From Lichina pygmaea (lineage: Eukaryota > Ascomycota > Lichinomycetes > Lichinales > Lichinaceae), in assembly GCA_963422465.1 (NCBI GenBank), contig OY730174.1, forward strand, positions 1,488,001-1,552,000: DNA of 64,000 nt. The letters are read 5' to 3'. The notes under the pieces were generated by a model. The model saw only the letters and a program-made list of their open reading frames with translations, searched no databases and was not told the DNA's origin. Positions within the stretch are counted from its first letter, which is position 1. Each line of letters starts with the position of its first letter. Below, in pieces: positions 47,501-59,971 of the stretch. Both the position numbers and the translations under genes were made by a program.

Positions 47501-48127
47501 TAAAACACGGTGTCAGCCAAAAATACTGTAGAAAAGTTGATGTCGTAAAAATGGTCGCTTACAGTGGCCGTGAGGGGGGGGGTCAGACTTTGTAGCATAG
47601 TAGCAGACTAGAACACCACTGCACTTAAGAACCACGCGTGGTCTGCGGTGGGTGGGCAAATGTGATGGTGGTCTTGCAGACAGAGGTAAATTCTGAAAGG
47701 GATGCTATGATTTACGCATGGTACGTAACGTACTGTGGTCACAGTGGCAGCGATACGCTGTGGAGTGTAGTAGACTGACGACAACAACAGAAAAGCGACA
47801 AACATTGCTAGACTGCTGCTTGGCCATAGTACACTAATCATCGCAGCTGCGCCAGAGTTGTATTATACACACTCCCGCACAGTTCATCTTAGATCGGACC
47901 CGACAGGCACTTGACAGTTGATACCTCTATCAAGACTTACATGATCTGATGCACCTATCTTCAGTTCAGTAGAAGGTACCGGGTTCCATAGTACTTGTAG
48001 AATTCCTCAGGAATACTTCTTTGTTGCTCTAGTGTACTGTAAGCTTCTACACGATCTCAAGCAGCTGTGGATTAAAGTATGGCCAAGTACAGTGTTAGAT
48101 GGAGTTAGACTTCCGGATACATAGAGG
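47501..48127. other. intergenic, no gene
   Basis: 3' flank of the WD40 gene. No supported frame. Confidence 0.45.
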
Positions 48128-51100
48128 CTAATCCTCCAGATCAATATAACTTTGTACCCTTTGGACTCCGACGCCGGGGGTATCACTAGTCTCCGAGCTC
48201 TCAGCATTAATCTCAACGGCGGTCCTGCTCCTATCGATACTCTCCAGAAACCTCAACTGCTCCACTCCCCCTTCCTCTATCTCTTCCTCGTCCACTTCTC
48301 CATAGTCACCACAAACACTAGAACTACTGCTGTGGTCAACCTGGTCTTGGCCTAGCTCCGCCGAGAGCACTGTTAGCCCTCCCGCGCTGTCCCCGAGAAG
48401 CAGCTTGGAGTGATCGTGCGACAGCTGTCCGCACATGATTCCGGCATCGAGATGCACGAGATCCTTGACCAGGGTGTCGCTCGGAGCAAGCTTGATGTTC
48501 CACGCCTTGACGATGCCGTCTGAAGACCCGCTGTAGAAGCGATCGGTCGACTCGCCCCACGCGGCGAAGCGAACCCCAGTGTCCGTATTCTCGCGAGGTC
48601 GCCAGACCGGGTTGTCAGGACTCGGCAGAGGCTGTAATGAGTCTGGGTCGAGCTGCGTCAATAGTCTCGTCACGAAGTATAGAACGATGGGGAGGGAACC
48701 AAGGCCGAAACCCAGAGCGTACCTCCGTGCTTCAGAACATGCATGATGCGGCTAGGCATACGCAAGTCCCATACGTAGGTCTTCCCGTCGGTGCAGCTGG
48801 CAGTGCAGTAGGCCATGTCCGCGCTACCCTGATAGTCAGTCCCAGCCCAAGGGCGTGTTTGAAACGCGAGAACTTACCACCAGGTCACCTCGTTGATATC
48901 GACCGCTGGACACTCCAGCTCAAGCCAGGCAGCGGCAAGTAAGTTGCACATGAATAAGCGCACGTACGACCTGACTCCCCTGTTTGCATTGGAATCTGTA
49001 GCACATCCGACAGCGAACCTAGGAAGGGTTGGGTGCCACACGCAGTCGAACACATTTTGAGCTCCAGGTGTCACCTTCAGGACAGCTTCCCGTTCGACGT
49101 CGAAGATGCACATATCCCCCTCGCGTGATGTCCTCCCCGCTTCCTCTTCTACGTTCGCTGTGTATCCGGCCAGTAGAAACTTTGCCGTGGTCGAGTGAGG
49201 TCCCCACTGCAGACACGAAGGATGTATATCCTTGCCGGGAAAGGCTAGTGCCCTCGACGAGGAGAACGAGGCACCGTGAGTATGTGACCGTCCGTCGTCA
49301 TCGATTTCAAATAGACGTACCCCATCTCGGATGGATTTAGCCCCAGTAGCAATGATGCCAGGGTAGTGATCCGAGCTGGCAATGATATCCACCGCAGCAG
49401 TGTGGTCCAGGGTTAGGAGAAGCCGGTCTGATCGAGACCCTGATGATTCCACATCCCATATCTTGACGGTCTTGTCATAGCTGGCGGTGAAGAGCCGCTG
49501 ACCATCGGATGAGAACCTGGCAGACGAGACCGTGTAATAGAGCCACGGATCCAGAGTGTTGACCATCTCATCAGTTGAGTTAGGCCCCGACTCCGTTCGT
49601 GGACGTGGCAAGCGATGGTGAGGGAGCTCGTGCAGACTCCCCTCGGAAGAGAAACCCAGCAGGCAGTTCTTCCATCGGTTGTATTGCATATTGTGGGTGT
49701 CAGTGTGGGCTGCACACCCGGCGCTGAACACGTCGCCACTTGGGCTCCATGCCACGGAGACCACATCTCCCGAGCCCCCGAACGGCCAGCTTTGCGAGAG
49801 CTTGAGGGAGTCATAAACGTGTAACTTCTGCCCCAGCACGGCTGAATTTCGTGACCGATACCCGCACCGCAATTGGTCATGACCGAGTTCCTGCTGCAAG
49901 TGCCGCGGAATAGCCGTCACCGAGCTCTGCCGGGATCTGAGCCGAACTGAAGACGGACGTTGCGGAATCAGGCCTTTCGACGCATCCTCCAAGAACCCTT
50001 TGATGTCGGTGTCCCGTCTGCCTCTGAGAGCCTCGTCTTTGCCCGAGCCTAGATGTCGTCGAGCACGCCTCACAATCATCGTTATCTCAGCGTTTGTGGC
50101 CCCCTGCAGACACTGCTCCAGCCGGTCGTTGATACATCCCAGGCAGTTGGGCCTGCGATGAGACGCGCATTCCTTTGACATCTTGACCGACCGAACTGAC
50201 GAAATGCTCGGTAGCAGAGCTTGTATCTCCAGCGATGAGAAATCCACGTGTACGAATTCGTCTGGCTGGCCCAGTGGCAGTCGTGAATCGGGAGCGAGCG
50301 TTTCAAGTTTGTGGCAAAGAGCACGTCGCTCCTTAGCTGATTGGTAAGGCCGTTCCATTCGACTCCCTAGCGAGCCCAAGAGCGCCGCACGCTGCTCCGT
50401 GCTTGGTTTTCGGACCGTTGGCGGATCGGCGTCCATTTGCTGTCGGGTGCGTGATGCTTGCGACGAAGTGGCTGGGACTCTTGATGACGCAACTGCTCCG
50501 TTGGTATGGCCTGAACCTTTTCGCAGCGACAATCGGCCCTTGGGCGCGGATGTCTCCATCGAAGAGGCCGCTTGAGGCAGACTCCCGGAGCGGCACTCAG
50601 ATTCTGGTGAAACCTTGGGCGAGCCATCGGCGGTGCGCTTAAGTGACGACGAAGACCGTGTAATGTAGGAATCGGCGGCTCCTTTAGGGCCGGCGATGCT
50701 CGGTGCTCCACTCACGACCGGTGCCTTCGATGTGACGTCTCCACGCTCTCGGGCAGACCCTTTCCCTTCAGCGGTGGGGGATGGACCTGGGATACGTCGG
50801 TTCGCAGAAGGCCTTTCCGGAACGGTGCTGCTGGTCCTGCCCTTGTGCGGAACATCTCGATGGTCGAATCGCTTCGCTTGCTCCTCCACGATCTGAGCAA
50901 TGCATTTCCGGACCAGTACACGGCCTGTTGCGAGCTCTTCCGGGGACCATGAAGAGCCCGTTTCAACTCTCGATGGATTCTGGCCTGCGGTCAAGCTGTC
51001 ATATGCCTTCATCGTAAAGCAGCTCGGTCAGCAGTTGGACTCCGACCACACGAGCGATGAGTACATCCGGCGCTCACCTTTACCCTGACCGAAGTCAATT

Positions 51101-51452
51101 GACGGTCATCGAAGAGACCGCGATGACAGTCGACTTCTTCGTCGACCAAATAGAGCGCCTGAAAAAGAACTGAGTCCTTCCCGCGCGCTTGACCGTTAGA
51201 GCTCAAAGCTTGCTGACTGTCGATCTGATAGATCTTTGAGGCAGAGTCTGGTTTATCAGGACGCCGTTCTGCTGGAATGATTTCCAATGGCACGAGAGAT
51301 GAACTGGTCTGAGTCGATGGCACTGGGCTGACTACCCTCTCCCGCCCTGCAGGATTAGGGATCTCCAAAACTGCATCATCATCGCTTTCGCTGAGTGTCA
51401 AGTCGATGACGCAGGGTCCAGACCTAGCGCCACCTGTCTTAGCTGGAGGCAT
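48128..51452 (-). CDS. large WD40-repeat protein with N-terminal SUMO-interacting-like motif
   Basis: Four exons, 51452-51078, 51006-48878, 48823-48723 and 48642-48128, join to 3120 nt, 1039 aa. Near residues 15-30 the sequence VIDLTLSESDDDAVLEI has the hydrophobic-then-acidic pattern of a SUMO-interacting motif. A long disordered, Ser-rich region follows, then a small Cys/His cluster (CASHRRPNCLGC). The C-terminal half has about seven WD40-type blades, for example FTASYDKTVKIWDVES, CTDGKTYVWDLRMPSRIMHV and FYSGSSDGIVKAWNIKL. It ends in an acidic tail. The exact role is not readable. Some fungal relatives are named Rik1-associated factor (heterochromatin, CUL4 ligase), which would fit a nuclear SUMO-binding WD40 protein, but this is a guess. 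The exon 2/3 and 3/4 acceptors were chosen by frame. Confidence 0.85.
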
Positions 51453-52295
51453 TATAGGTTATTTGAATCTCAGCAAGTTGATTGAAAAGAGTCTTGTTCA
51501 TCAAGACTGTGAGTTGACCTGGGAGAGATCGTAGCTTGAAAGCTGTCATAACATACTGGGTATGACTCTCAGCTAACATAGCTTGATTAGGCAGCAGAAA
51601 ATCAGTCCATCGATCTTGACCATTTCAACCAGGAGAATAGGTTGAACACGTTGGTGGTTTATTATTACGCCTCAAACACAACTCGTTCACGCGAAAGACT
51701 ACATTATGTAATCATGTTTGTCAGCTCGCGTACCCGTCAACGAATCAGACAGATCGGGTTACCCGTGTCTTGAAGGTACCGTAAGGGTGTCCCGACCGAG
51801 CTAGCGAGGGGAGGGGAGGTACGAAGTATCTCCAAGGCACGGGTAATAATCAACTTTTGAAGTTGCGCTCAGTTTTAAAATGCCACGGTGCGGTGGATTT
51901 GAAGAACACAAACTACTGCTAGAGGCTGTCTCTACTCGAAGCTCATACAGTAGGATCTCGACTATATATGATCTATACGTCAAACGCGGGGCGGCTACAC
52001 TAGGATCACATCCCGTCGTGTGAACGATGTGTTTGGAGCAACGGAGAAGCTGCCTATAAGCTCTAGACATGGGTACCCTTGAACTATCCAGAGAGTAGTT
52101 GATCAAGCAAATGGTATTGAAGGGGTGTCAGACATCGAATGACTTGGAAAGTCGAAGACTAGTACTGCCGTGCGAACAGAGACACCTCAGATCTTCGTGT
52201 AGGAGCAAGAGTATAAGCCACCCGCATCGGACTTGCCAGAAAATGGAGACATCCAATCCTCTTGGAAGCCGTGAAGGACGGCTGGTCCCGCGAGA
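51453..52295. promoter_or_regulatory. upstream region of the WD40 gene / 3' flank of the carrier gene
   Basis: No gene seen. Contains the promoter of the WD40 gene on its left and the 3' end of the peroxisomal carrier on its right. Confidence 0.4.
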
Positions 52296-53517
52296 CTAAG
52301 CTAGCCGCTTCGTCAATGCCTTTGATGCGAGCCGCTGACGAAGCTTGACGGACAGCCCGTAGAGAGCATCCTTGAACGTAAACAAGAACGCTGCAGTCAG
52401 GACACTCTGAACAAGCTTGGGCCCAACACCTGTAAAAAATCAGCAAAGAGTCTTCCAGCCGGTTTCAATTGTGCAGTCACCCTTGTACAATCCCGACCAG
52501 CCTTCATTTTCGATGACCAGCCGAAGCGCCTCGAACGTGTTCTGCTTCACCTCGCCCTTACCGGCCATGTGCATTCGGCTCTTGATGGTGATGTAAGGGT
52601 AGGTGATCGAGGTAGCCAGAAGTTTTCCGAGTGCTCCTAGGTAGAAGACGTCGGTCGCCGTCACTGTTCTCCTCTTGGCGACAAAATTCTTCAGCTGCTC
52701 AAAGATGGTGTATTGCAGTATCGGATTGATGACCAACACGAGGGCTGGGAGAACTCCCTTGAACAGCGAAGAGAAGCCTTCGCTGCGCACGAGCGAGATG
52801 AATGTGCCAATGGTGGATGGAGCCCGTTTCGGCTTGGCTCCTGGTAGAGACTGTTCATCTGATGCCCGTTTCCGCGCGGTCATGCGAGTGTTGACTACCC
52901 AGATGGGATTCGTGGTCAGAACCGTGGCGCTACCGGCGATAGCTCCGGCAATGATGTATTCCAAGGTGGCGAGCTTCCTGTTGACACGTCCCGCCTTTGC
53001 CGCAGCTTTCTCAAAGGCCGCGCGCGTCCATTCATACCCTGACTAGCACGTCAGCTTAAAAATTCAAAGGCACGTTCACCTGATGCAGCTTGGCGGCTGT
53101 TGTAAACTACTCACAGTAGTAGTAGACGAAGTTGGTGATGCCGATACCAAACAACGCCGATTCCAGCCCAGAATACATCCCCGTGAGCCCTTCTCGTTGT
53201 ATGATCCGTCGAATAGTCTTCAGCAGCGGCGCCTCTGCGCGCTGAGACTCGACTTGTGCTCGTGTCGAAAGCGTAATGAGAGGGTATCTGATGTGCGGTC
53301 ATCAGCTTAGTACGGTATCCACTCGATGGTGAGACTCGAAGTGAGACTCCTGAGAATGAGATGGACCAACGTCAAGGCCATAGAAGCCAGGCCACCACCT
53401 AGACTACCGCTTAGCAGGGGACATGAACAGCCTCCAGGCGCAGCCTGAAAACTTACCCGCTCCAGCGAGGGCGTGTGCGACATTATCGCTCTGTTGAGTC
53501 GGCGCGCTTGAAGTCAT
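52296..53517 (-). CDS. pmp47: peroxisomal adenine-nucleotide carrier (PMP47/ANT1 type)
   Basis: Mitochondrial-carrier-family protein of the peroxisomal branch, which imports ATP for fatty-acid activation and beta-oxidation. Five exons: 53517-53457, 53398-53371, 53287-53115, 53038-52481 and 52429-52296. They total 954 nt, 317 aa. The three carrier signatures are present: TYPLITLSTRAQVES, TNPIWVVNTRM and TYPYITIKSRM. The first, with LITLSTRAQ, is the PMP47 hallmark and separates it from true mitochondrial carriers. The N-terminus MTSSAPTQQSDNVAHALAGA has no presequence. A Lys/Arg-rich loop (TARKRASDEQ...KPKRAP) between helices 3 and 4 resembles the matrix loop used for peroxisomal targeting in PMP47. 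It ends ALTKRLA. Confidence 0.94.
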
Positions 53518-54366
53518 GGTGAAAAGGCTCTTAGCGGATTGTTATTGGCAGCTCGGTCGGAAGGTGGACTCTTGTGGTACTTGTGGACACAGCAGAAGGA
53601 ATGGCGTCAACCAGATGTTGGACCATTGTACGTACGTAGTCGTGATGCCTTCGGAAGCTCTCCCCAGGTGCCTATCACATGCACTTCCGACGCGAAGCCG
53701 AGAGTAACCGAAAGAGACAAGGCCGCATGCAGCGAGCACCGTTAGACGACGTGAGGCACGACTTTTGATGCAGGCTGAGTCGTCGTCGCAGACCTCGGTT
53801 GACACGTGAGTAGAGATCTAAATACAGTTGAGGATACTGATTTCAAGAAAGGTGTGGACTCCGATTGGCCGCTGGTGCTCTAATTTTCTGATTTGGGGAA
53901 TCCCGTGGATAATCCATATCTGCCGCACTTTTGAAACGTGCTGGATGCGATCACTAAATTTGGCATCCGTATTAGGGTTAGCGCTCTACGTACGTACGTG
54001 ATACCCCTAATTTTAGCTTCATAGCACTAGCTTAAGCTATCACGCTTACCCATCCTCAGCTCCAGCGACACCGTGGTCTCCGCGGCGTATCTGTTGCTTC
54101 ACTCGTCCATGTCAACGAGTCTTTGTCCGTCCGATAGTGCTGTACTGTTATGTAGGTTCACCTGGCCTGTATTTGACTACAAGCGTGAGATGTGCGCTCA
54201 ATTGACGTGCTCGGCGCACCAGTTTCGGCGTCAGCTGTCCTCTCCATCAGTCATGCTGCAACCTCAAAGAGCGGGTTTTCTTTGAGGATTGGATCCATTT
54301 GAAGGTCGCGCAAGCGCTCAGGAACGCAGGCTTCGGCTGGCCAAGCCTCGAACGGCTCTCCGCATA
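53518..54366. promoter_or_regulatory. divergent promoter region between the peroxisomal carrier and abp2
   Basis: 849 bp without a supported gene. GTACGTACGT-type palindromes lie at 53625-53640 and 53985-54000. Both neighbouring genes are transcribed away from it. Confidence 0.45.
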
Positions 54367-57245
54367 ATGGATGACACCTTCACGGCGACTCTGGATGGAT
54401 CAGACAATGATGCTTCCTCGAGACAGCTTCGTAGCCCGACACCGCTTGGTGACGGCGGATCACAACCGTCCAGCATATCGGCACTCTCGCGTCCCGCTTA
54501 CCGCTCGCCCAATGGCCCGCCCATTGGCCACTCTCTGGAAGCCGACGACCTAGCAGAGACCAACAAGGATCACTCGCACGTGATGCTGGATGGGACCTCC
54601 GAGCTGCACCAGCCAGGCCAGGACCAAGCAGAGCAACAGCATCTCACCGCTCGGCTCTTCACCGAGAGCCCGGCGTCGGCGCATTGGCCTACGAACGCTC
54701 TTCCGTTCGGCTCAGCTGAGCCGCCGCAGCTCTCCCAGACAGGCTCCGGTAACGTCGACGATGGTACACCGCAGCCAGCGACGGCAAGGCAAAGCTTACC
54801 ATCCCGGGATGTCAACGAGGGCACAGTCGAGGATGCCTACGTATCGTTCATTCTCTATTGCAACCCGCAGATACCGGCTCCTGATGACTTTGGAGACCTG
54901 AAGAAAGGGTTCCAGAATCCTCCCAAAAGCGACGGCAAGAGCTTTAGCACTTGGGCTCTCTTCGAGTTGATTCGAAAGCTCGAGAATAAGGAAATCAAGA
55001 GTTGGTCGCAGCTCGCGTTGACCCTCGGCGTCGAGCGGCCCATTGCGGAGAAGAAACAAAGCGCCCAAAAAGTGCAGCAATATGCCGTACGGCTGAAGGT
55101 GGGTTCTGCTTGGGCCTTATTTCGTCCAGCCTGTGGTAGGCTACTACCTTTGGTGATCCCCAGCCGATGCTGACGGCGCCTTTCTCGTAGCGTTGGATGC
55201 ACGCCATGCATCTGGATGCCTTCTTTGCGTACTGCATGAGCAAGCCGCATAGCTACTACACTATCATCCCTAGTCCAGACGATCCGAATCAGGAACCGAG
55301 CCGCGATGGCGTCCCTCGGGAGGAAGACTTGGCGTTGCGGGCCCTGCAGCCCGAGTCTCGTCCCAAGCGGGGCCGCAGAAAGGCGGACGACAAGGACGGT
55401 AACGGTGATTTGAATGTATCGCCGTCGAAACGACCGCAGATTGGCACTCCTTCCGACACGCCCGACTTTGACAACTTCGGTGGTGATTCGTCAACCCTGT
55501 TTCCGAGCAGCGCAGTCCCGGGAGCTGGTCAGGATGAGGATCTGGACCGCTACACGAAGCAGCTGGATTCGTGGACGGAGACACCTACGATGACGACCGG
55601 GCCCATCAATCCAGCTTTGTTCGCGCAATCGCCCACAAACCGGGCGAACTCCGGAAGCTTTGGGGGGCAACAGTTCCGATGGCGGCTCAACGTCGTAGAC
55701 CATGCGGCTCCGGGCAGTCCTTACCCCCAGTCGGCCGTGACGCCAGCAACCTCACACCTCCCCGACTCGATGTTCGAGCCACTCTCGGCCATCACTCCAG
55801 TATCAGGCGGCTTGAGGGGCAGAGGTCGCCGCCGTCACGGGCCGGCCGTGTCGTCCGCCTGGCCAACTGGCGGAAGCACCATGACGGGAAAGTTCAGGGG
55901 ACGACCACCAAGCAACCGATCCATCCGCGACGGGCCGTTCTCGACTTTTCCGGCCAACCCAAGGACCCGCGAAGGTCCCGTCATCGACGTGCAGCGGAAC
56001 CAGGTGTCGACCCCGGTCACGGCTGTCGGCAACGGGTCTTGGAGTTCTCCTCTCGCGCAGCCTGCTTCCCAACAGGCCAAGGCCGGTCTTCCGGCAAAGC
56101 CGCTCAAACGGACAAGCCTACAGCTCCACGTACCAGAACGGAAAGGGGGACCCGTCCGGCTTGCCACTCCCATTGGGTCCGTCAACGGCGCGGGCAAGGA
56201 CGGCGCGGCCGCGCTCATGAACCACTCTGACGACGGCGGGAGCGATAGTGAGATGTTCCTCTCGCGTCATGCCCAACCGGAACTGTTCGTGAGCAACCGC
56301 CGGCAGGAGGTGGTCGACGGGATCGCCAGACGGCTAGCGCAGGCCACCCTGTTGTCGGACGTGGGGTTGGGCTCGAAAGAAGCCAAGCAGCTCGCCGAGA
56401 AGGCTCTCGAGAACATTCGCTACGCCTACGCTGAGCCGGTGGACGATGAGCGCTTCCTCGCCGATTGTGCATCGTGGTTTGCTCTGCAGCCGGATTTGCA
56501 GATGGGCTCGACGGGGCCCAGGAGTAGCATCGCGGACCTTCAAGTCCGACGGCTTATGGATGGTCGAGATGGGCGTCACACATCAAACGAGAACTACCAT
56601 CATCACCCTGACAATCAACAGGACGGTCAGGCCGCCACTTGTAACAACGACTTGGATCTTCTGATCAACACTGTACCAAGCATGACGGCTGCGACAACAG
56701 CAACTGAAACTGCTGAGGCACCCTCTTCGAGTCCCATCGAAACGGGCCCATCCAACCCATCGGCAGCAGGGGCAGCACTACCGACTCTCCAGAAAATGGA
56801 GATATCTTGGAGACTGCATATCGGACCGTTGTCAGCGCAGTTCTTCCTGCCAGTATCTATGCGTCTCTATGCTCTGGCCGCCAAACAACAAGATGGTTCA
56901 GCCGATGGAGGAGAAGAAGAAGTAGAAGGAGTTGCTTCTCTACACGGACCCAATCCTACCACGAATCGCACCACGACCAACAACCTCAACAGCAGCCTCA
57001 GCAACGGCGACAACGTGGATATGTCCACCACCATCTCGGAAGCGAACAACAAGCGGCAAAGTGAGGAGCAAGACCAATTGGCAAAGAACCACCACGTCGT
57101 CGTCAGCAATACTAGTAACAGCAGAAACAACAGTAATAGCGGCAACGAAGTCATGCGTTGGAAGGAGAAGTACGTCGCCCTGCAAAGGGAACACGCCGAG
57201 GAGCGCGCTCGAATCAGAAGGGCCATCGTTCAGGCTATGTTTTGA
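54367..57245 (+). CDS. abp2: ARS-binding protein Abp2
   Basis: Ascomycete DNA-binding protein of the ARS binding protein 2 family, named for binding replication-origin DNA in fission yeast. Two exons, 54367-55098 and 55191-57245, total 2787 nt, 928 aa. The signature domain (residues about 155-290) reads SFILYCNPQIPAPDDFGDLK, FQNPPKSDGKSFSTWALFEL, KSWSQLALTLGVERP and AQKVQQYAVRLK, then across the intron RWMHAMHLDAFFAYCMSKPH. The rest is disordered: a nuclear-signal-like RPKRGRRKADDKD, a basic RGRGRRRHG stretch, an RGRPPS AT-hook-like motif near residue 480, and Asn/Thr-rich runs. It ends in a helical RWKEKYVALQREHAEERARI coiled coil. The start is the first ATG in the conserved frame; the frame is open further upstream without an ATG. 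Confidence 0.93.
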
Positions 57246-57657
57246 TACCCCTTGCTTTCCATTTTCCATTGTCATTCTCCTTTTCTATCTTCGTTTCCAT
57301 TCCTATTTTCATCTGCATCTCCTCAACGATTTGTATTTGTACAAAGCGTCGACAGTAAATGTCCCGAGTGAGACGTTCCTTTGAGCGTTGAGAAGCCTCT
57401 CCGCCCACTCTCCCCACGAAATATTTATCTAAGAAAAGAAAAAAAGTCGCCTTTGGGTTGGAAACACGGGCAAGTCGTGACGATGATGATACAGAACCAC
57501 GAACAACAATTTGATGATTATTTGATGGTTTGGTGATGACGATGATGGTGCTGGCGACGACGGTGATGGTGATGACGGCTGAATCGACGATCGTGACGAT
57601 GATTGTGGCGATACCGACTTGTGTGTGATTTTTTGGGTTTCACTCTTGCGTGTAGTA
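57246..57657. other. 3' flank of abp2, no gene
   Basis: Pyrimidine-rich 3' region followed by a GATGATG-rich stretch (57480-57600). No supported frame. Confidence 0.45.
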
Positions 57658-59286
57658 CCCCCCCCCCCCCCCCCCGGTTTTTTTTCTTTCTTTCTTGGTT
57701 CTCTGCCCACTACGTGGCACCCATGACCCGGAACTAGTGGTGTCGGGCATCGGATTTGTTGACGATATTAATATACTGGTAGTGGGCAGCAGCACGGAAA
57801 ACAACTGCCGGGCCCTCGAACACGTCCACCGCGGCTGCATGGAATGGGCGCACCGCCATGGGGCCGCCTTCGGCCCGCAGAAATACGAGCTTATGCACCT
57901 CACCCGGTCCTTGAAAAAATTCAACATGACAGCGGGAGTGAACCTGGGGGGTGTCGCCAAATCTCCGCAGCCAACCCTCCACATACTCGGCGTACTCCTG
58001 GACTCAAAGCTCCGCTGGGGCCCGCACGTGAAATCCACAGCAGAGAAGGCAGCGCAGCAAAGCCGGGCTCTCACCGCTATTACAGGGTCCACCTGGGGTG
58101 CGACGTTTGAGAAGGCAAGACTGATCTACAACACAGTGGTACGCCCAGTGATCACCTACGGCGTGACAATATGGACCCCACTAGACAGTCTCCTTCGGCC
58201 AGCACACCAGCACTGGATAGGTGACACCCTGGAACACCAACAGCAACGCTGCCTCTGTACAGTCACCAGCGGCTTCAAGGCAACCAGCCGGCGACAACTG
58301 GAGGGCGAAGCAGCAGTTCCACCACTACGGGTGCACATAGCATGACTACAGCTACAAGCGCACGCCCGCATGGAGGCCTCAGGGGTCCAGACAGAGGTCC
58401 AAGATGCCTGCGACTGACTCAGGCACCAGCTAGCCACAAGGCGAGGCCGACAACACTGCCCCGGCACCACGCTGGGCCAAACACAACACCAGTGGGCCAA
58501 ATCAATACTCTGGCCCCAACAAGGATTGGAACCCACAACAAGGCAACTGGGCACCCCCCTGTGGGCTGACAGCCCCCCCAACACCACCCCTCCGGGCACC
58601 TCCCCCCGCTCACTCTGGCAGGTGTGCCAGTTGGCAGAACAATGGTGCTGGGAGTGATGGAACAGGCTGCACAGAGGCCCCCCACCAAGAGTTCAACTGC
58701 TGGACCCAGACCCTGGAGGAGGGGACAACTGGAAGCCGGGCAAGATGCTGTACCTGCCATCCCTCCGGCTCCACGCTGGCTTGTTGAAGGCGCAGAGCAG
58801 CATCCTGACACAGGTCCGCACAGGTAAGATTGGGCTGGCTGCTTTTCTCTGCAAGAGGTGGGTCCCCGGCTTCCCGACACCGGCCTGCAGCTGTGGCGCA
58901 CAGTGGGAAACAGCTAAGCACGTAGTTGTTGCCTGCCCTCACCTGCTGCAAGCTTGCCACAGCCTGTATGCAGTGGCAGCCACCACTGACTACCAGGTGA
59001 TGACCTCACGCCCGCGGCCCACTGTCGCCCTCACAGCGTGGATCCTCCGCCACGGTGTCCTTCCCCAGTTCTCCTGGGCTCAGGAGCAGCTGGATGCTGG
59101 CTACTAGGTAGCCACCCCCCCATGTTCTACAGGTACTCAACAGGATAGCGCTGGTGAGGCGCTGCAGGAAGAGGCTTTTTACTTGTTTAAAGTTTTCCTA
59201 GCCTGGCTTTATAGATGACCCAGCATAGCCCTAGTTACACTAGTGCTAAAATAGTGTAGGAATCCAACCAACCAACCAACCAACCT
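57658..59286 (+). mobile_element. 5'-truncated LINE copy with reverse-transcriptase C-terminal half
   Basis: From about 57690 an open frame of 216 codons to 58344 encodes the end of a LINE reverse transcriptase. It includes the catalytic GFVDDINILVVG block, then GAAFGPQKYELMHLTRSLKK and LGVLLDSKLRWGPHVKSTAE, as in fungal Tad/I-like elements. After a stop, the closing domain continues in another frame (58745-59105): LRLHAGLLKAQSSILTQVRT, CSCGAQWETAKHVVVAC and LPQFSWAQEQLDAGY. The 3' UTR matches the other two copies and ends in (AACC)n at 59263-59286. The left edge abuts a 19-base poly-C run and a T-rich tract; no target duplication was found. Frame breaks mean it is dead. Confidence 0.85.
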
Positions 59287-59887
59287 ATTTCCCCTACGGG
59301 GTTTGGGGGTTTCCCACAGTACGTACACTACAAACCACGGGGTGTACGGTCAATGCGTGAGGTCCCCGAGTCAAGTCTACCAGAGACAAAAATCCTTCAA
59401 GAAGTTCTGCATGGCTTAACAGCCGAATCAGTGTAAGAATCAAATCAAAAAAAAATCAAAAAATGTGCAATAGCGCGTCACGCGCGTGTCGTTCTTTTTC
59501 GCCCAGTCCGTGCATCTCGTTCTTGTTAGGTACGTGTGGTACGTACAGTACAGTACAGTACAGTACGTGAGCGTGGGTAGGTACTGTACTGTACCTATGA
59601 CTCTAGCGTTGAACGAAGAAGGCTCTCTGTGGTCTCTTCTTTCTTGGTTTAATAATGAATGTCGCTGGCGAACAAGGAAGGTGATCACAGTGTTGTACGT
59701 GTTCAGTGAAACGGAAGGCGCTTTAAAGTACGTGCGCATCGACCTGCGACTGTTCTCAGCTGTTCTCATCTACGGCACGACCCAAGAAGCGGCCATACGT
59801 GACCTCTCAGCTTCATGGACAGACATACACCGAAAAAAAGAGAAAGAGAGAAACAGATTGGAAGAAAGGGATCAAGGGAGAAGAAGA

Positions 59888-59963
<76 letters not shown>

Positions 59964-59971
59964 AGAAAAAA
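59287..59971. other. 3' flank of rpc82 with GTACA and GA repeats
   Basis: No gene. Holds a GTACA pentanucleotide array (59530-59594) and a long (GA)n microsatellite (59893-59955) ending 17 bp before the rpc82 stop codon. Confidence 0.5.
59893..59955. repeat. (GA)n microsatellite, about 31 units
   Basis: Uninterrupted GA dinucleotide array immediately 3' of rpc82; on the transcript strand it reads (CU)n in the 3' UTR. Confidence 0.9.
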
